Shown here piece by piece: positions 1 to 12,800 of a stretch of 64,000 nucleotides of DNA (the first letter of the stretch is position 1; each line of letters starts with the position of its first letter). A program made the position numbers and the translations under genes. Origin of the DNA: Lophius americanus (Eukaryota > Chordata > Actinopteri > Lophiiformes > Lophiidae); contig JBBDHG010000026.1 of assembly GCA_037951165.1 (NCBI GenBank), positions 3,985,501 to 4,049,500 on the forward strand. The letters are read 5' to 3'. Under the pieces are notes generated by a model that was given only the letters and a program-made list of their open reading frames with translations, was not told the DNA's origin and made no database searches.

Positions 1-92
1 ATGAACCAGAGGCAGCATGTACATGTTAAAGAGTAAGGGGCCAAGGGTGGGGCCCTGGGGGACACCAAAGTGTCACAGAGCAGGAAGCATTA
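1..92 (-). mobile_element. LINE reverse-transcriptase fragment (L2-like), cut by window edge
   Basis: Read on the minus strand, the first 75 bases encode GVPQGPTLGPLLFNMYMLP. This is the conserved 'PQG...LGPLLF..Y...LP' block of non-LTR retrotransposon reverse transcriptase, a pattern typical of fish L2/Maui-like elements. A stop lies just upstream in the same frame, so this is a dead relic. The element continues to the left of the window. The clade assignment is from memory of the motif. Confidence 0.7.
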
Positions 93-1734
93 ACCACGGT
101 AATTGATCAAGTCATTACTTATCGAATATTAATAGGATTTGTTTGGCATTTTGTGAGGACTTACTTATCAGAATGATGTAACTTGATACATCCCAAAAAG
201 TCTAATAATCGTCAAATAAGTTCCCAAAAACATGCTTTAAATATAGGTTGAGCTAATCGAATGAAAATTAACTATATCCATGAAAGATTACAATTTCTTT
301 TCTTAATTTTCAGATTTTTTTTTTTCAATCTTTTGTTTCATTGTTTAAAAACAAGCTCCAACAAACGATTCGTCATTTTATGGTTAATTTACAGTGTCTA
401 TGATATTAAATCGATATAAGCCCCAAAGCAATAAAATATGCACAGAAATAATTTTTCCGCAGTTATTTTTCTCTGAGAAAACATTAAAGTCCCAATTCTA
501 AAAAAAACAACCAACAACATTCATGGTGCCTTTCCTGATACATCAAAACATTTTCCAACGCTGCTGGTTCACTTTGAATAAGTCACCATCGGGATGAAGG
601 TTCATACTTGTACAGCAGTGCATCTACAGCCAGACCAGTACCAGCCACAACCCAGAGCCAGGATATATGTTTCACCTTCTTCCCCGCAGACAGAAGTTCA
701 ATCTAATACCACTAAAACTTCTGTGACCAGGGAAGCCATGACAGCCCATGCTATCAGGCTAAAACAATCTGAAAATATCTGGCATGATGGAGCCTGATGA
801 TGTCACCAAGTTGACAGGAACTCATCCAGTTTGTGGAGCAGAATGGGTTCTGGACTGGTCAGAGATGACTGAAGCCCACTGAGAATCTGAGATCAAATCA
901 TTCAGCATTAATACCATCCACAGATTGAATTCCTAATGACATCATCAGGAAGTTGAGTCAGTCCATTAGGAAGAGGATTACTGGTTGGATCAACACTGAT
1001 GAGGAACAGTTTAATTATTGATCGGTAGAATCTTGTATAATCCAATTAAAAATCAAAATAAATGATGTTAGAGTGTCAAATTCAAGGCATTTTTAAGATT
1101 CAATTTCCTCCCGAAAAGGAATTCTTATGTCATTAATCTAAACATCTGTTCAAACTGAATGACTGAAGGAGACCGAAGGAAGTCATTCCTCTCAGATGAA
1201 ACTGGAAGCAGTGTGAGTTCTCTCTCTCTCTCTTCTGGCTTCTCTCCCTCCAGCGTCTCCGTCGGCACAATGAGGTCTTTCTAGTCTTTGAGTGAGCAGC
1301 CACTCAAAGTCAGACTTAGTCTCTGGTTTCTCTGGACCCTGAGGAGGAAAAGAAAAACTTTCCTCTGGTAGGAGTGGTGATGTCACTGTCGTGGAATTCT
1401 GTGTCTTCACCAAGGTCATCATGAAAAGAGCTCCATGTCTCTTTTCATGTCCAACATGAGGCATGATGTCAGCTCACGATGACATCATCGCTGCCCGAAA
1501 ACGGACAATTTTTGTAGTTCGCGACATCACTTCCTTGTGATACGTGTTTGGACACCAAAACATTAAGTTTAGCCATAACATTATAAACACTGACAGCTCA
1601 ACTCAGAGTTACATAGATTATCTTGTCAACATGTGACTGATGAATGACTGGGTCAGAGCAGTTCCAAAACCGTACAAAGAACACAACATGAAGCGGTTGA
1701 TTGAAAGTGTTCCTGGGTAGAGGGATGTCTGAAA
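93..1734. other. Gene-free flank downstream of ezr
   Basis: I see no exon, RNA gene or classifiable repeat here. It holds a short CT-rich run near 1216-1233 and several 'gatgacatcatc'-like stretches. In human the SYTL3 gene lies tail-to-tail with EZR, but no synaptotagmin-like C2 coding sequence can be recognised here. Confidence 0.5.
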
Positions 1735-2195
1735 TGGAGATCTATTGAGAGTTCAGTCAGGAGGACTATCCTCTTGCACACTCGGGCCATTCCACTCTTA
1801 TCTTCAGCCTTCACACATGCTCAGTCTGAGTCACATGCTTCACGGTCTGGGGCATTAACTGCTATCACCTGTGATCATTCACGTAACCCCATACCGCGCC
1901 ACACCTGCGTGCCCCGCCCATGACCTTCAGCTGCTGTCTATGAATTAGACTCTCTCTTCATTCATCTAGTTCTTGCATGCTGCTGGTTTGCACACTTCCC
2001 ATCTCCCCATCTCCCGCTAGTCCTTGCCGATCTGCTTCCGAAGAGTCATTAGCTACAAGCACTGGTATCCATCCTCCAGATTTTCAATACTGCTTTTAAT
2101 CACCATCTGCCCTAAGAGTCCGGCTGCCAAAGCCTTTCCGAATAGACTAATTATCACACATCATCTGATGTCATAAAATCATTAATCCTTTCTTC
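1735..2195. repeat. Unclassified interspersed repeat, family B copy 1
   Basis: This stretch aligns by eye with 17385-17930 over its whole length, in the same order. Shared blocks include 'attcatctagttcttgcatg', 'agagtcattagc', 'ctggtatcca', 'aagagtccggctgccaaag' and 'tagactaattatc'. Its first third also matches 3968-4085. It has no coding capacity that I can see. Family identity is unknown. Confidence 0.65.
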
Positions 2196-2400
2196 ATTCT
2201 TACTCTTCTGATTGAAGTACCCTTATAAAAATGCTGCCAACCCTTGATAAGCTGAGGAAAATGGTTGGATGGAAAGACACTGGTGCACAAAACGACATGG
2301 TACATAAAAAACAAGCTTTTCTTCTTTCTTTTTTTAACAAAGGGGCTGAACCCAAATGAATAAAGCCTAATCCAAACTCCATAGAAGAATCTGAACAGGA

Positions 2401-2401
<1 letters not shown>

Positions 2402-2461
<60 letters not shown>
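2402..2461. repeat. (TA)30 microsatellite
   Basis: Thirty uninterrupted TA dinucleotides, lying just beyond the predicted end of the ezr transcript. Confidence 0.98.
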
Positions 2462-2463
<2 letters not shown>

Positions 2464-2519
2464 CTCAGTTTTACACTGTAAAAAGTCAAAAGACACCGAT
2501 GTGTAATCATAGATCTTTC

Positions 2520-2525
2520 TTTATT
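2520..2525 (-). terminator. ezr: ezr poly(A) signal AATAAA
   Basis: A canonical AATAAA on the minus strand, in context GGCAATAAAGAAAG, about 1.18 kb past the ezr stop. The (TA)n tract follows about 60 bases further on. Confidence 0.6.
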
Positions 2526-3072
2526 GCCAATATGTTGAACACCTCATTATAAAATCCTGCTCGTATACAAAGGCCAGCAGAGATGAGTGTGTCTCCATGA
2601 CAGTGTCAGTTACTGTAGTCCACGTCCAGAGAGAGGAGAGCGAGATGTCGGTGTTATGATACTGTCTGAATCAGTCCGTGGTGACTGAGCTGCAGGAGTT
2701 GAAACTCTTTATAAAGTTGACCTGAACTCTGATTTGAACCTCAGTGGAGGTCTAACACTAGAAGAAGTAACGGCTAAGAAGTGACGACCAGCGGACTGAG
2801 ACAGATCCCTGCGGAGGAAGGCACACAAATACTTCATCTTTCACCCGACTGACAGCGATGTGACACAGAACACAGGAATAAAATATATAAAACCGAAGAG
2901 TTCCAGTCGACAAGTACCTCCTTAAATGATTGAACTGAATATCTCCTACAGGAAACAATAATAATTTATACTTAGATCTCTTTAATTTAGTGATTTTAAA
3001 AGAAAATCTCTTGGAATATAAGACTTGCTATCATTTCTGGTCAATATATAAAACCTTAGAGACATTAAATGT

Positions 3073-3099
3073 TCATCATCATCATCATCATCATCATCA
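3073..3099. repeat. (TCA)9 microsatellite in ezr 3'UTR
   Basis: Nine perfect trinucleotide units on the plus strand (TGA units in the transcript). Confidence 0.95.
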
Positions 3100-3703
3100 G
3101 CAGATAGCAAAAATATACAAACCAAGATGAAATACCCTTTTTTTAACGTCCCATATACAGTATAAATATCAAACTAGGCATGATCTTAAACTACCTTATA
3201 GCAATATTACACATATATCGAAGTGTTCAAATATAATGAAAACAAAAACGTACATTTTTTTCTTCTCATACCGTTTCTCCCTTTCTGAGTGGTCGCCATG
3301 ACGACAACTGTCCATTCCCTCCCTACGCGACAAAAACAAGCAAGGCCTACATGATTACATGTTGCATGTGCACATGGTAACGTGAATAAAATTTGGCTAG
3401 TCCCGCTACTTCACCACAACTCTGGATAAAAACAAGAATCATTTGGTCTGAACTGATCAGGTTTACACACATTCAAATACACTCACAGGAAACGCTAAAG
3501 AAGAGGAAGAGGAAAAGGTTTTGGCACTAAGTTTTCTTCAGAAGCCTGCAGAGACAGACTTAAGACAGGAGTGTGTCTCTCTGTAAAGTGATGCTTTAGC
3601 TCCAGGTGAGTCTGCAGCCAATGGACGTGAGTTCAATGCGTCAGCCGGGGTGCGAGACGCAGTGACCAATCAGAAAGGGCAATAGCTGAGGGTCCGGGGC
3701 ATT

Positions 3704-3868
3704 CTACATGGCCTCAAACTCGTCAATTCTCTGCTTGGTGTTCCCCTGCCTGATCTGCCGCAAGGTCTTGTATTTGTCTCGGCCTAATTTGAGGTTGTCA
3801 GCGTGAAGCAGGTCGTTTACGGTGTTCTTGGATTCGTCGCGTGCATGAGCCAGCTCCGATGTCAAGGC
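3704..3868 (-). CDS. ezr: ezr coding exon 13 (last), residues 528-581 and stop
   Basis: 165 nt, phase 0, acceptor CTGCAG|GCC. It encodes ALTSELAHARDESKN... and the C-terminal F-actin-binding segment ending RIDEFEAM, then TAG at 3704-3706. The KYKT threonine, phosphorylated in active ERM proteins by ROCK, PKC or LOK/SLK kinases (family knowledge), is at codon 3764-3766. Confidence 0.97.
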   Translation of the reverse strand, partial: ALTSELAHARDESKNTVNDLLHADNLKLGRDKYKTLRQIRQGNTKQRIDEFEAM

Positions 3869-6800
3869 CTGCAGGTGGAGAAGGAGAGAAGGCGTGAGAT
3901 TCAACGGTGGTCCGAAAAAAAATGTCAATAATGTAGAACAATAATAAGCCCGAACCAAATGAAATGCATATAGGAGGACTCTCCTCTTGCCCACTCGGAA
4001 CACAGTTCCTGCGCATTCCAATCTATTATCCTAACCTTTCACACCCGCTCAGTTTTCAATTACATGCTTCAAAGTGGAGATGAAGCTGCATCTAATATAG
4101 AAAATATACAACCCACTTTTCCCCAAATCACTCCAGTTCTTCCTTGCACTATGGTCTATGTGTTTATAAAATTTGAAAAATGATACATGAAATAGTTTTT
4201 AAGTCCCGGAAAATTCGGGGACATAATTATGAATGTATGATCCAAACTAACAGTGAAGCCCGTCAGCAGGAGGATATGGAGTTACCCCTCACACAATCTG
4301 TCATCTTGACCGATTCTTCCTTCTCACCTTCAGCTGGTTCTGCACGCGCTCGTTCTTCTCGGCCTCGGTGAGGCGCTCCTCCTCCCTGCGGTGGTCGTCG
4401 ATTCCTCCGATTTGCAATTCGGCGCTGTGGGTGCTGGTGTTCTCCTCGCCGTCGCTGTAGTCGTCCATCTGGTCGTACATGGGTGGAGGTGGAGGGGGTG
4501 GTGGGGTCATTACCATATGCAGCTCCTCCTTGGTCTTAACCAGATCTTCCTGGGCCTCCTTGGCCTGGTGAGCACAGAGGAGTCAGTACAGCCAAACTAT
4601 TTCAATTCAAAATCTGCTTCTGTCCCACATGTCTTCTTTCTTAATGGTCTTTGAAAATAAAATTCAACATCAAATCATGAAAGCAATGTCGCTCACCCTG
4701 AGCTGCCAGGAGTCGGCCTCCTCCTCCTTGCGTCTCTTGGCGTCCTCCAGCAAGGCGATCTTGGCTGAGTGCTCAGCCAGCTCTGCAGCCTGACAGAAAA
4801 ATAACAGCTTGTTTAATAGTTGATTAAGACACTTCACTAAAAGCTGTCAGAAGAATGATCAAATTGCACAATGAGTCTATTTATTTATTTATTTTTATTG
4901 TATTGTTGGTGTTTATTTGAATTAGCACAGCTCTGGCACATTTTTTCACAGTCTGAAAGCTCTCAGCGGCCGGGTGACAACTGAATCATGCAGAAACAGG
5001 TTTAATTCCTGGAATCCTTCTGCTTAAACCGTTCTATCAAAGAGAAAACAGGGAGGCTGTTTATAGTTTCACTTCTGCCAAGGAGGTCAATGATTACGCA
5101 AAACCTGTTAGAGACTTAAGCACAGGTTTTCACATTTTCCCTAATTACAAAAAAAACTACTCAACTGATTTCCATGAAACTTGGAGGAGGAAAAGTCGGA
5201 TTATCCTTCTTTGGCTGAATTCACACTCCACTGAATGGTATTCTAGTTAGTCCACGTTTCGTACCGGTGGCTCTCTCTTCAATACTTTTCAAAATAAAGT
5301 ACCCCCACTGATTTAAATGATCGTATTAGTACCCAGTGATCAGTGCAGAACTTTCTTTGTTGGATAAAAATGCCTTCAGTAAGACATATTATGGTTTCCT
5401 CATCATCATGCGTTAAGAATGAAACAGTGTTATAGTTGCATCTGAACAGAATTACAGAATTTTGTTGCCTCCTTTGATATATTACGTTTCGTATTCAGTT
5501 GTATAGCTGCAACCTGATATTTTTTAATCAAATGTTTAAGAAAATATGCACGCAGTAGCCCGAGAGGTACGCATGCCCGCATTTACGACATTTGACTCTG
5601 TTTTGTACAACATAACTAAACTTTAAGTTTACTCTAACACAATATGATGCTTTTATTGTGTGTAACCTTAAATTACTATTATGCAAATTTAGGTCCATAA
5701 AATCTGAACCGGACTTTGTGCCCCAGAGGGTGTTTCAAAACATTCCTTCTCACCACCACAACAATGTGACCAGCATGTCTTTCACCAGAGGTGAACCAGA
5801 GGCTCCCTACTAAACAGAACACCTGCTTCAGAGGTTCCGGCCCACATTCAGCCCTCCCTGCTCGCCCTCTCAGCGACGGTCAGAGGAGGTTCCTCAGAGC
5901 TTTAAGCGTCTTATTACGGTTTAAGTAGAAGAGGGTGTCACAGCAGGTGTCCGTCCTGATAAAACAGTCCTGCTGCTTCTGGTTGATTGCGGATCCACAG
6001 ATTTACTGTCCGGGCTGTAAAAGTGAACGAGGGAGCGCTACAGAAATCTGTGGGTGGCCCACAGCAGCGAGCGGGGTGTGGTCCAACTGGACGCTACAAA
6101 GTGCTTTTGTCGGTAGCCAGGCAGTGCTGAAAGCACCACCCTGTAATGTGCCTGGTACAGAACGGGCCCAAATAACAGCTAAGTGCATTGAAAACCTTGA
6201 GAAATTTATCTCATCCTGCACACAGGGAGCCAGCTTCAGAGATTTCACGGACGGGCCTCCTTATCTTTTCTTCTCAATTAAACACTTAAAAGCTGCTGAA
6301 GACTTTGAAGTAGTCAGAGCAGTTCTTAAATTTGAGAATGCTGGAAAACTGGTATTAAAATCCCTGGATAATTGCACGTGTCATTGAAAGACTGACCAGC
6401 TGCTCTTGGCCCTTCTTCTGGCTCTCAGCCTGGCGGGCCAGCTCCTCTTTAGCCAGCAGGGCAGCCTGGCGTTCTGTCTCCAGACGGGCCGCCTCCTGCT
6501 CTGCTCTGTACCGCTCCTGCTCCAGCAGCGCGGCTCTGTTGACTTGCTCCTGCAGATCTGCAACAGAGATAGGAGGGTGTTTAAAATGCATACCGACAAA
6601 CACAAAACTTTAGAATCTTATTTAACGCTCTCGGATGCTAGCATGACATGGAGAGAAGCTTTCCAGCTGCAATTTTTTTAACAACAGAATCACAAAGCAC
6701 TTTAAAAGCAGGAGGTCCGTTCCTGAGGAAGACCCGCTTTCAAACTTAACCTGACTTTTCAAATTTTGCTGTTTCACTAAATTATTTTATTCATGTCAGA

Positions 6801-9800
6801 AAGAGAGTGTATGATTGGTGCTCACTCCAACTATTCACATATTACTCAACCTATCCATAATAATCAAACGTTTTGACAATGGTAGCACGCCTCTGCTGGT
6901 CATCGCCACATTCTACTAACAGACTAAAAGCACGTTCTTCTTCTTTTGCTAACAGCAGCTGCAGAGAGCCTGCAGCTTGTATTACCGCCACCTTCTGGTG
7001 GTAGCCGCATTTTACTACCAGGCCCTGGTAAAAATAAGGAAAAGCCTTTTGATAAAAAAACAAAAAAGAAGTCATTCATACTATTCAGTTATTTATAATT
7101 GAATGGTTAAAGTATTTTAAAAAATCATAGCCGATCCATAATAAGTGGGGTTACTTTAATAACAAACTACGGCGTCTGAGGTCATGGTAATGAAAGCAAA
7201 GGTCACAAAGTGCAGCGTCCTCGTGTATCTTTAGAAAACAATGGAGCTCCATGGTGCGGATGTCTATCAGCTTCAGTCTGACACCATTCTAGTTTAATAA
7301 CATTAAAGGTGCAGTGTGTAATATTTAGTGGTATCTGGGGGGTAAACAGTTACGACCTCAGCTCACCCATCCCTAACCAAGAATCTAGGGTGGCCTTCAA
7401 GTGGCAAAATGATGCTCTCTTTAAAAGCACAGGTCAAAGCTTCCATATAAGATAACAAAAATTATTTTTGTTCCGCACTATTGTAGCATTGACAGTTGCG
7501 GTGGAGGTGGCCCTATCTCTCCTCTTACATGAGACCTCTAGGTTTATGAGACATACAGATACCCTACTGTAAGGAAGAAAATGACAATAAAAACAATACA
7601 TTAATAAACCACCAAACACAGGTCAGAGGTCGAAGGGATACAAAAACAACTTGTTTATGCATTACTGCCTTACGACAAGCAGAAGCAGGTAAAACTAGAA
7701 GTTAAAAGTCATAGTTAATAGTTATAGGGGATTGTTTTGACACTAAATACAATAAAACTTTTAGAAACTGCTAATCTTAAGACTTCAGACTTACGCTAAT
7801 GACATCGATGCTAAAGTCGATGCTAAACCCACTACAACATTCTTCCTCGAGTAGTTTAACCTGCAGACGTAACCTGTTCACCTCCCGTTCAATCACCAGC
7901 TCAACTTCCAGTGTGTGGTGTTCAGGTCCATTTTCAATATTTACCCAAACAACAAGGAACTATTTACCCCCCCTCCCCATCTCTACATCTCGATATCCAC
8001 ACAGGCTTGAGATCTGAACAGAAACAAACCAAACCTTCTAGCCTGAAATCTTTAATGTTGCTTAATGGCAAATGTTAACATTCCTTGTCTACATCGTTTT
8101 TTCATTCATTCATTCATATAACCATCAGTACAATATTTTTTATATATTGCTATGGCTTAATGAAGTCATTTCATATGTTGTATTTTAAATGTGCTATAAA
8201 AAAATAAACTGACTTGACTTAATTAATGCTCCCTGGTTCAGTGTAAAAACACACAAATCCCACACAAGGGGTAATAATATGTATGATCCATAATCATTAA
8301 CACCCTCACACATCTGTACCCTCGGAGTTAAATGATGTACGATGTCCCTCCCCACCCCGGCCCCCACCTCACCTTTCTCTGCCTTCTTAGTCTTCTCCTC
8401 AAACTGGTAGAGCCTCAGCATCAGGTCATTCTTCTCCCTCTCCATCTGCTCCTTCTCTCTCTCAATGGCCTCCCTCTTCTTCTTCTCCTTCTCCAGCTGG
8501 GCCCTGCAGATAAGACGCAGCCGCCGTGAGCCGACAAAGAAAGCTGACAGAGGTGATGCATAGCTACTGCTCTCGAACAACAGTGGACGAGCCCGCAAAA
8601 AAACAGAACACGTTTATTTGTCCAGGTTCACCACAGGGTGCTAAACATCGCTCCTTCAACGAATCCGTCAAGGTCGCGACACTCTATACTAAACGTGGTA
8701 CCGTGCATTTCATATTATGATCACATGAAGGCGAGGCCTTAACAAACAATTGTTGTCAATAATTTAAATGTGATTCAAAAACAAACAAAACAACTCCCTT
8801 TAATAAAATGCTGACATAAGATCTTGTGATGCATGAAAAGTGTTGCAGGATGTGATTGCAGTGATCTGTAACAAGGATCTTTAGCAACACTTGGCCCGAC
8901 ACTCACATTTTTATCTCATTATTCCCTCGGCGGAGGAGATTTTTGTCTTTCCCGTCGTCTTTTGTTGTTTGGATTGTTAGCAGGATTACACATATCTATC
9001 AATGGATTTCTGTTAACTCGCTTGTATGAGGCGTCTTGGTCCGGAATAAACAGCCTTCAATTTTGCTGTGGATTTGGATAAAGGGACGGATACAGGATTT
9101 TCCCCATTTTCTTTAACTTTGATAAATAGGATACTCTCAGACAAGGCTGTGATTTGACAATTTGAATCAGGCTTGACTTGAAGGAGATTTGTAGGAGGAA
9201 ATATACGCCTTTCTTCTTCATATAAAATGTCCATTTTTTAATTTGCAACCTCCATGTTTGCTCCAAAAAGCTTAAATATTTTCAATTTAAAATTCCAGAA
9301 ACCTTGAAAAGAAACAGGAAATATTTATGTTAAATGATTTTAGTAATGCACAGGCCTTTATTGTCCAGTCGTTAATAGCCTATGGGAATAAAGACATTGC
9401 AAGAAATGGGGGGAATGTGAGTGAACCGAGAAAACTCTATGAGACACACCTTTATAAAATATGTGTGAAATCTCCTTGAAGTCCGTCCAGCTATTTGAAA
9501 TGCTATTCCTTATTACTGATGGACCGGGTTGAGCCAATGTACCCCCCCGATGTGCTGGCATACCAATCATGTAAAATACGATGTAAGTGAAGACTGCATA
9601 TTTCTGCCGGAGGTATGGGTGTGCCTCTTAGTTGAGTCTTCACCTGATGTCCACCTCTGGTTTTAGTCTAGTCTAAATCTCTGGGGACTCATCACAACTC
9701 TTGTAACTGCGTTTGGCCCCTCGCTCAGACACCGACCTCCGGGAGCTACTGTGAGTGAACCCTCACCCTGTCTGCTGGTGATCTAATGCTTCTCCCACTA

Positions 9801-12800
9801 GTATTCACTCTGCCGTCTACCCGGCGTTACATCATCGTGTTTGAACAGCTGTCGGGAACAGACAGTGGACCGGCAGCTGTAGCTGGGGCCGGGGTCAACA
9901 CCCATTCACTTTCAATTCAGCCAATTCAGGAAGCCCATTTCCCGTACTTCAAACAGGAATGTTGCATTAGTGGCCAATGAATGGTTTCACTTTACATTTT
10001 GAGAGGAGTGACTTGGAATCGGCTCTGAACGGTGGTGAAGACAGACAGAAGTAAAAATACAGCAAAATCCTTCAAACAAAGCTTTGAATCTAAATCTCTT
10101 CAAGGAAACGTCCTTGTAAACCACAATAATAGTTATTTTATAAGTCAAAACGGCAGCTTTTCAAATGTCATCCTCAAGCAATTTATGGTTATAACAATAG
10201 ACTTAATATCACTGGATTTTTGACTGTTTGATGGGTAAAGAAAAGATTCATTGATTGTAAATTCTCGCAATTTTATGACTGTTCATAGAGAAAAATCTTC
10301 GAAAACTCTGCAAATTATTAATTTCTTAAATCTATTAGACTAATGTTAACCAACACCATGGGAATCATTAATCTGATAATGATGATTTTACAAAAATACG
10401 TTAAAGATCACTTCATATTAAATTAATAAATTACGACCCCGTCTTAAAGGTTTTAGTAGGAAAACAGAATCTGTTTTAAATCATAACTTCACACACTTCA
10501 CACCTTATTTTGGCCCAGTTCAACCTCCAAGTGTTTCCAGTTGTCTGCGTACCTGTCCATCTGTTTCTGCATCTTCTCGTCTCGGGCCAGCGCCTTCATC
10601 TGCTGCACCTCAATCGTGTCCGGCTTGCGGCGACGCATGTACAGCTCATGGTTGCCCATGCACAGCTGCAGGATGCGCTTGTTTATGCGCAGCCTCGGTG
10701 CGTAAAATACAAAGTCCTGAAATGAGGAGAAGAAACAGAGAAAAACAGCTAAAGTGAACAAACAGCAGGTTTGATGAACTGTTCTGTTTCCTGTTGCTTT
10801 GCTGATGAAGGACAAAGACTCCAGTTGTGGCTGAGAGCAGGTGCTGGGGAACCTTTAATCCAGATTACTGCTGCAAATGGAATTAAAGAGGCTGCTCCAA
10901 AGGTAAGACGGACTGACTGGGGATCTGTCTAATGGTTTTCTTTCCATTACTGAGAAACATGATGCCGATATTGGAGCAGAAAAAACAATTATGGACACAC
11001 TGCTTCATTTTTCCCCTGCAGGAACTCAAATACTGGACATGATTGTAAAGAAGGAGGAGGGGATGTTTGGACAAGAGTCATTTGGAGAATAAATATTATC
11101 AAAAAGTAAGTAAAAGAAATGTGAGAGGGTATGACCTAAACTCTTAGCGATTAGAGCAGTGTGTTTTGGATATGTCCGATGGAGAAAATTTTTAAACTAA
11201 AGGTTTTTTCATGGAAAACTCAAGGAATAAAATTAAAAGAAAAATCATATATTCGAAGGAAAAAACTTCCATGAAAACAACAAGAAATAAAAACTGTATA
11301 TGAAAAGGCAAAACTATGTATTGAGGTTAAAATGTGTGAAAAGTTTGGTCAAAACTAGAATGTATAGTTTACACTTTAGATAAGATAAACCGCAGTGAGG
11401 CACCACTTAGGAAGAAGACTCCTTCCAGCTAGTATGTAAGTATAGTTTGCACTGGAAAATCATCAGGGTTAGGTCATAGGATAAAATCATCAGGGTTAGT
11501 TCATAGGATAAAATCATCAGGGTTAGGTCATAGGATAAAATCATCAGGGTTAGTTCATAGGATAAAATCATCAGGGTTAGGTCATAGGATAAAATCATCA
11601 GGGTTAGGTCATAGGATGGACTGACACTAGAAGACACAAAGTCCGCCAGCGTAAGTTACCTACTGGCTGATGACACTGAAGTTTTACTCACCGGAGATTT
11701 TTTGTCGATGGGTTTAATGATGAACTTCTTATCATTGAAGGAAATGTTTCTGATCTCGCTCCAGGGGAAGCCGATCTTTGGGGTCAATCTGAGGAAGTGA
11801 CAACATGAACGTTAACATTATGAGCAACATATGACAGCCCCTCAAAAAATACCAAAAGACAAGACTAAACTGTCATCTTTTGATCCAATACAAATATGTA
11901 CAATACATGTTATGAACTCGACAGTATTTGTAACGTTCATAGCAGCGACGACTCACGACTCACGACTCACGACTCACGACTCACGACTCACGACTCACGA
12001 CTCATGACTCACGACTGCTGGATAATAGCAACAGTTGAAATCAGTTAATAGTCTGATATGGAATAATTTTAGGATAAAACCAAATTGATTTTGTTTCAGA
12101 CTCGCTCCATATAAGATTTACAAGATTTATGGGACTTTTATCCCCATTATCTATTCTAATAGTAAGCATTTTTCTATTTCTTTTTTTTTGTATGGTTGCT
12201 GAAAAAAAATGTATTAAAAAATTATAGTTGAAAAGTAAATTCATTTTCTGCTTTATTGATAACCTAAACCTGAAAAATGACTTATGTTCCCAAAAATTGT
12301 GGAGTTTGAGAACAAAGTAGCATAAAACAGAGATGCTTAAGTACAAGTTCGGAGCAGTTTATATTTATTTCTTAGTATCCGATTTTGATTCCCATTATTT
12401 TACTTTTTTTCTGTACCTGCAAAGCGACTTTGAGCACTAAGAAAAAGTGTTCCATTAATACAATGTATCATTATTATTATAATTGTTATTATTACAATTA
12501 TAATTACTATTGTCAACACTATCGTTATTAACATTATTAACAGTAACTCAGAGCTAATCAAATACTAATAGGAATCTTTCATTTCCACCTGAATGTTATT
12601 GAATATTTCCATCGCTGCTCATGCTAAATGTCGACATAACGGCTGGATCGATTCAGTGACCAGTGCCACCGATCATGTTATCAACCTTGAACAAAATCCA
12701 TTCCTCTGGACAAATGTCAAACCCAACCACAACGGGTTGCGTCAGGACGGGCATCCGACATAAAACCTATGCCAAATCAACATGCAGACCCTGGTTTCCA

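Larger units (their letters stand above)
2500..3703 (-). other. ezr: ezr 3' untranslated region
   Basis: The stretch between the ezr stop codon (3704-3706) and the AATAAA at 2520-2525 is about 1.2 kb, with no splice-compatible coding sequence. It contains a (TCA)9 run at 3073-3099. The exact cleavage site is inferred at roughly 15-25 bases beyond the AATAAA. Confidence 0.65.

Noticed and set aside
1192..1464. Possible last exon of a neighbouring gene (SYTL3 expected by human synteny)
   Set aside because: No C2-domain or other recognisable coding text on either strand.
4391..4654. Plus-strand open frame opposite ezr exon 12
   Set aside because: It is the antisense of the proline-rich exon; the minus strand is clearly coding with proper splice sites.
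5935..6387. 150-codon plus-strand open frame
   Set aside because: No recognisable domain, lies in an ezr intron antisense, no splice or promoter support.
11456..11617. Possible CRISPR-like array
   Set aside because: Units are directly contiguous with no spacers and the genome is eukaryotic; it is a minisatellite.
11950..12016. Functional AP-1 cluster
   Set aside because: Only one TGACTCA arises, by a single variant unit in a simple heptamer array.
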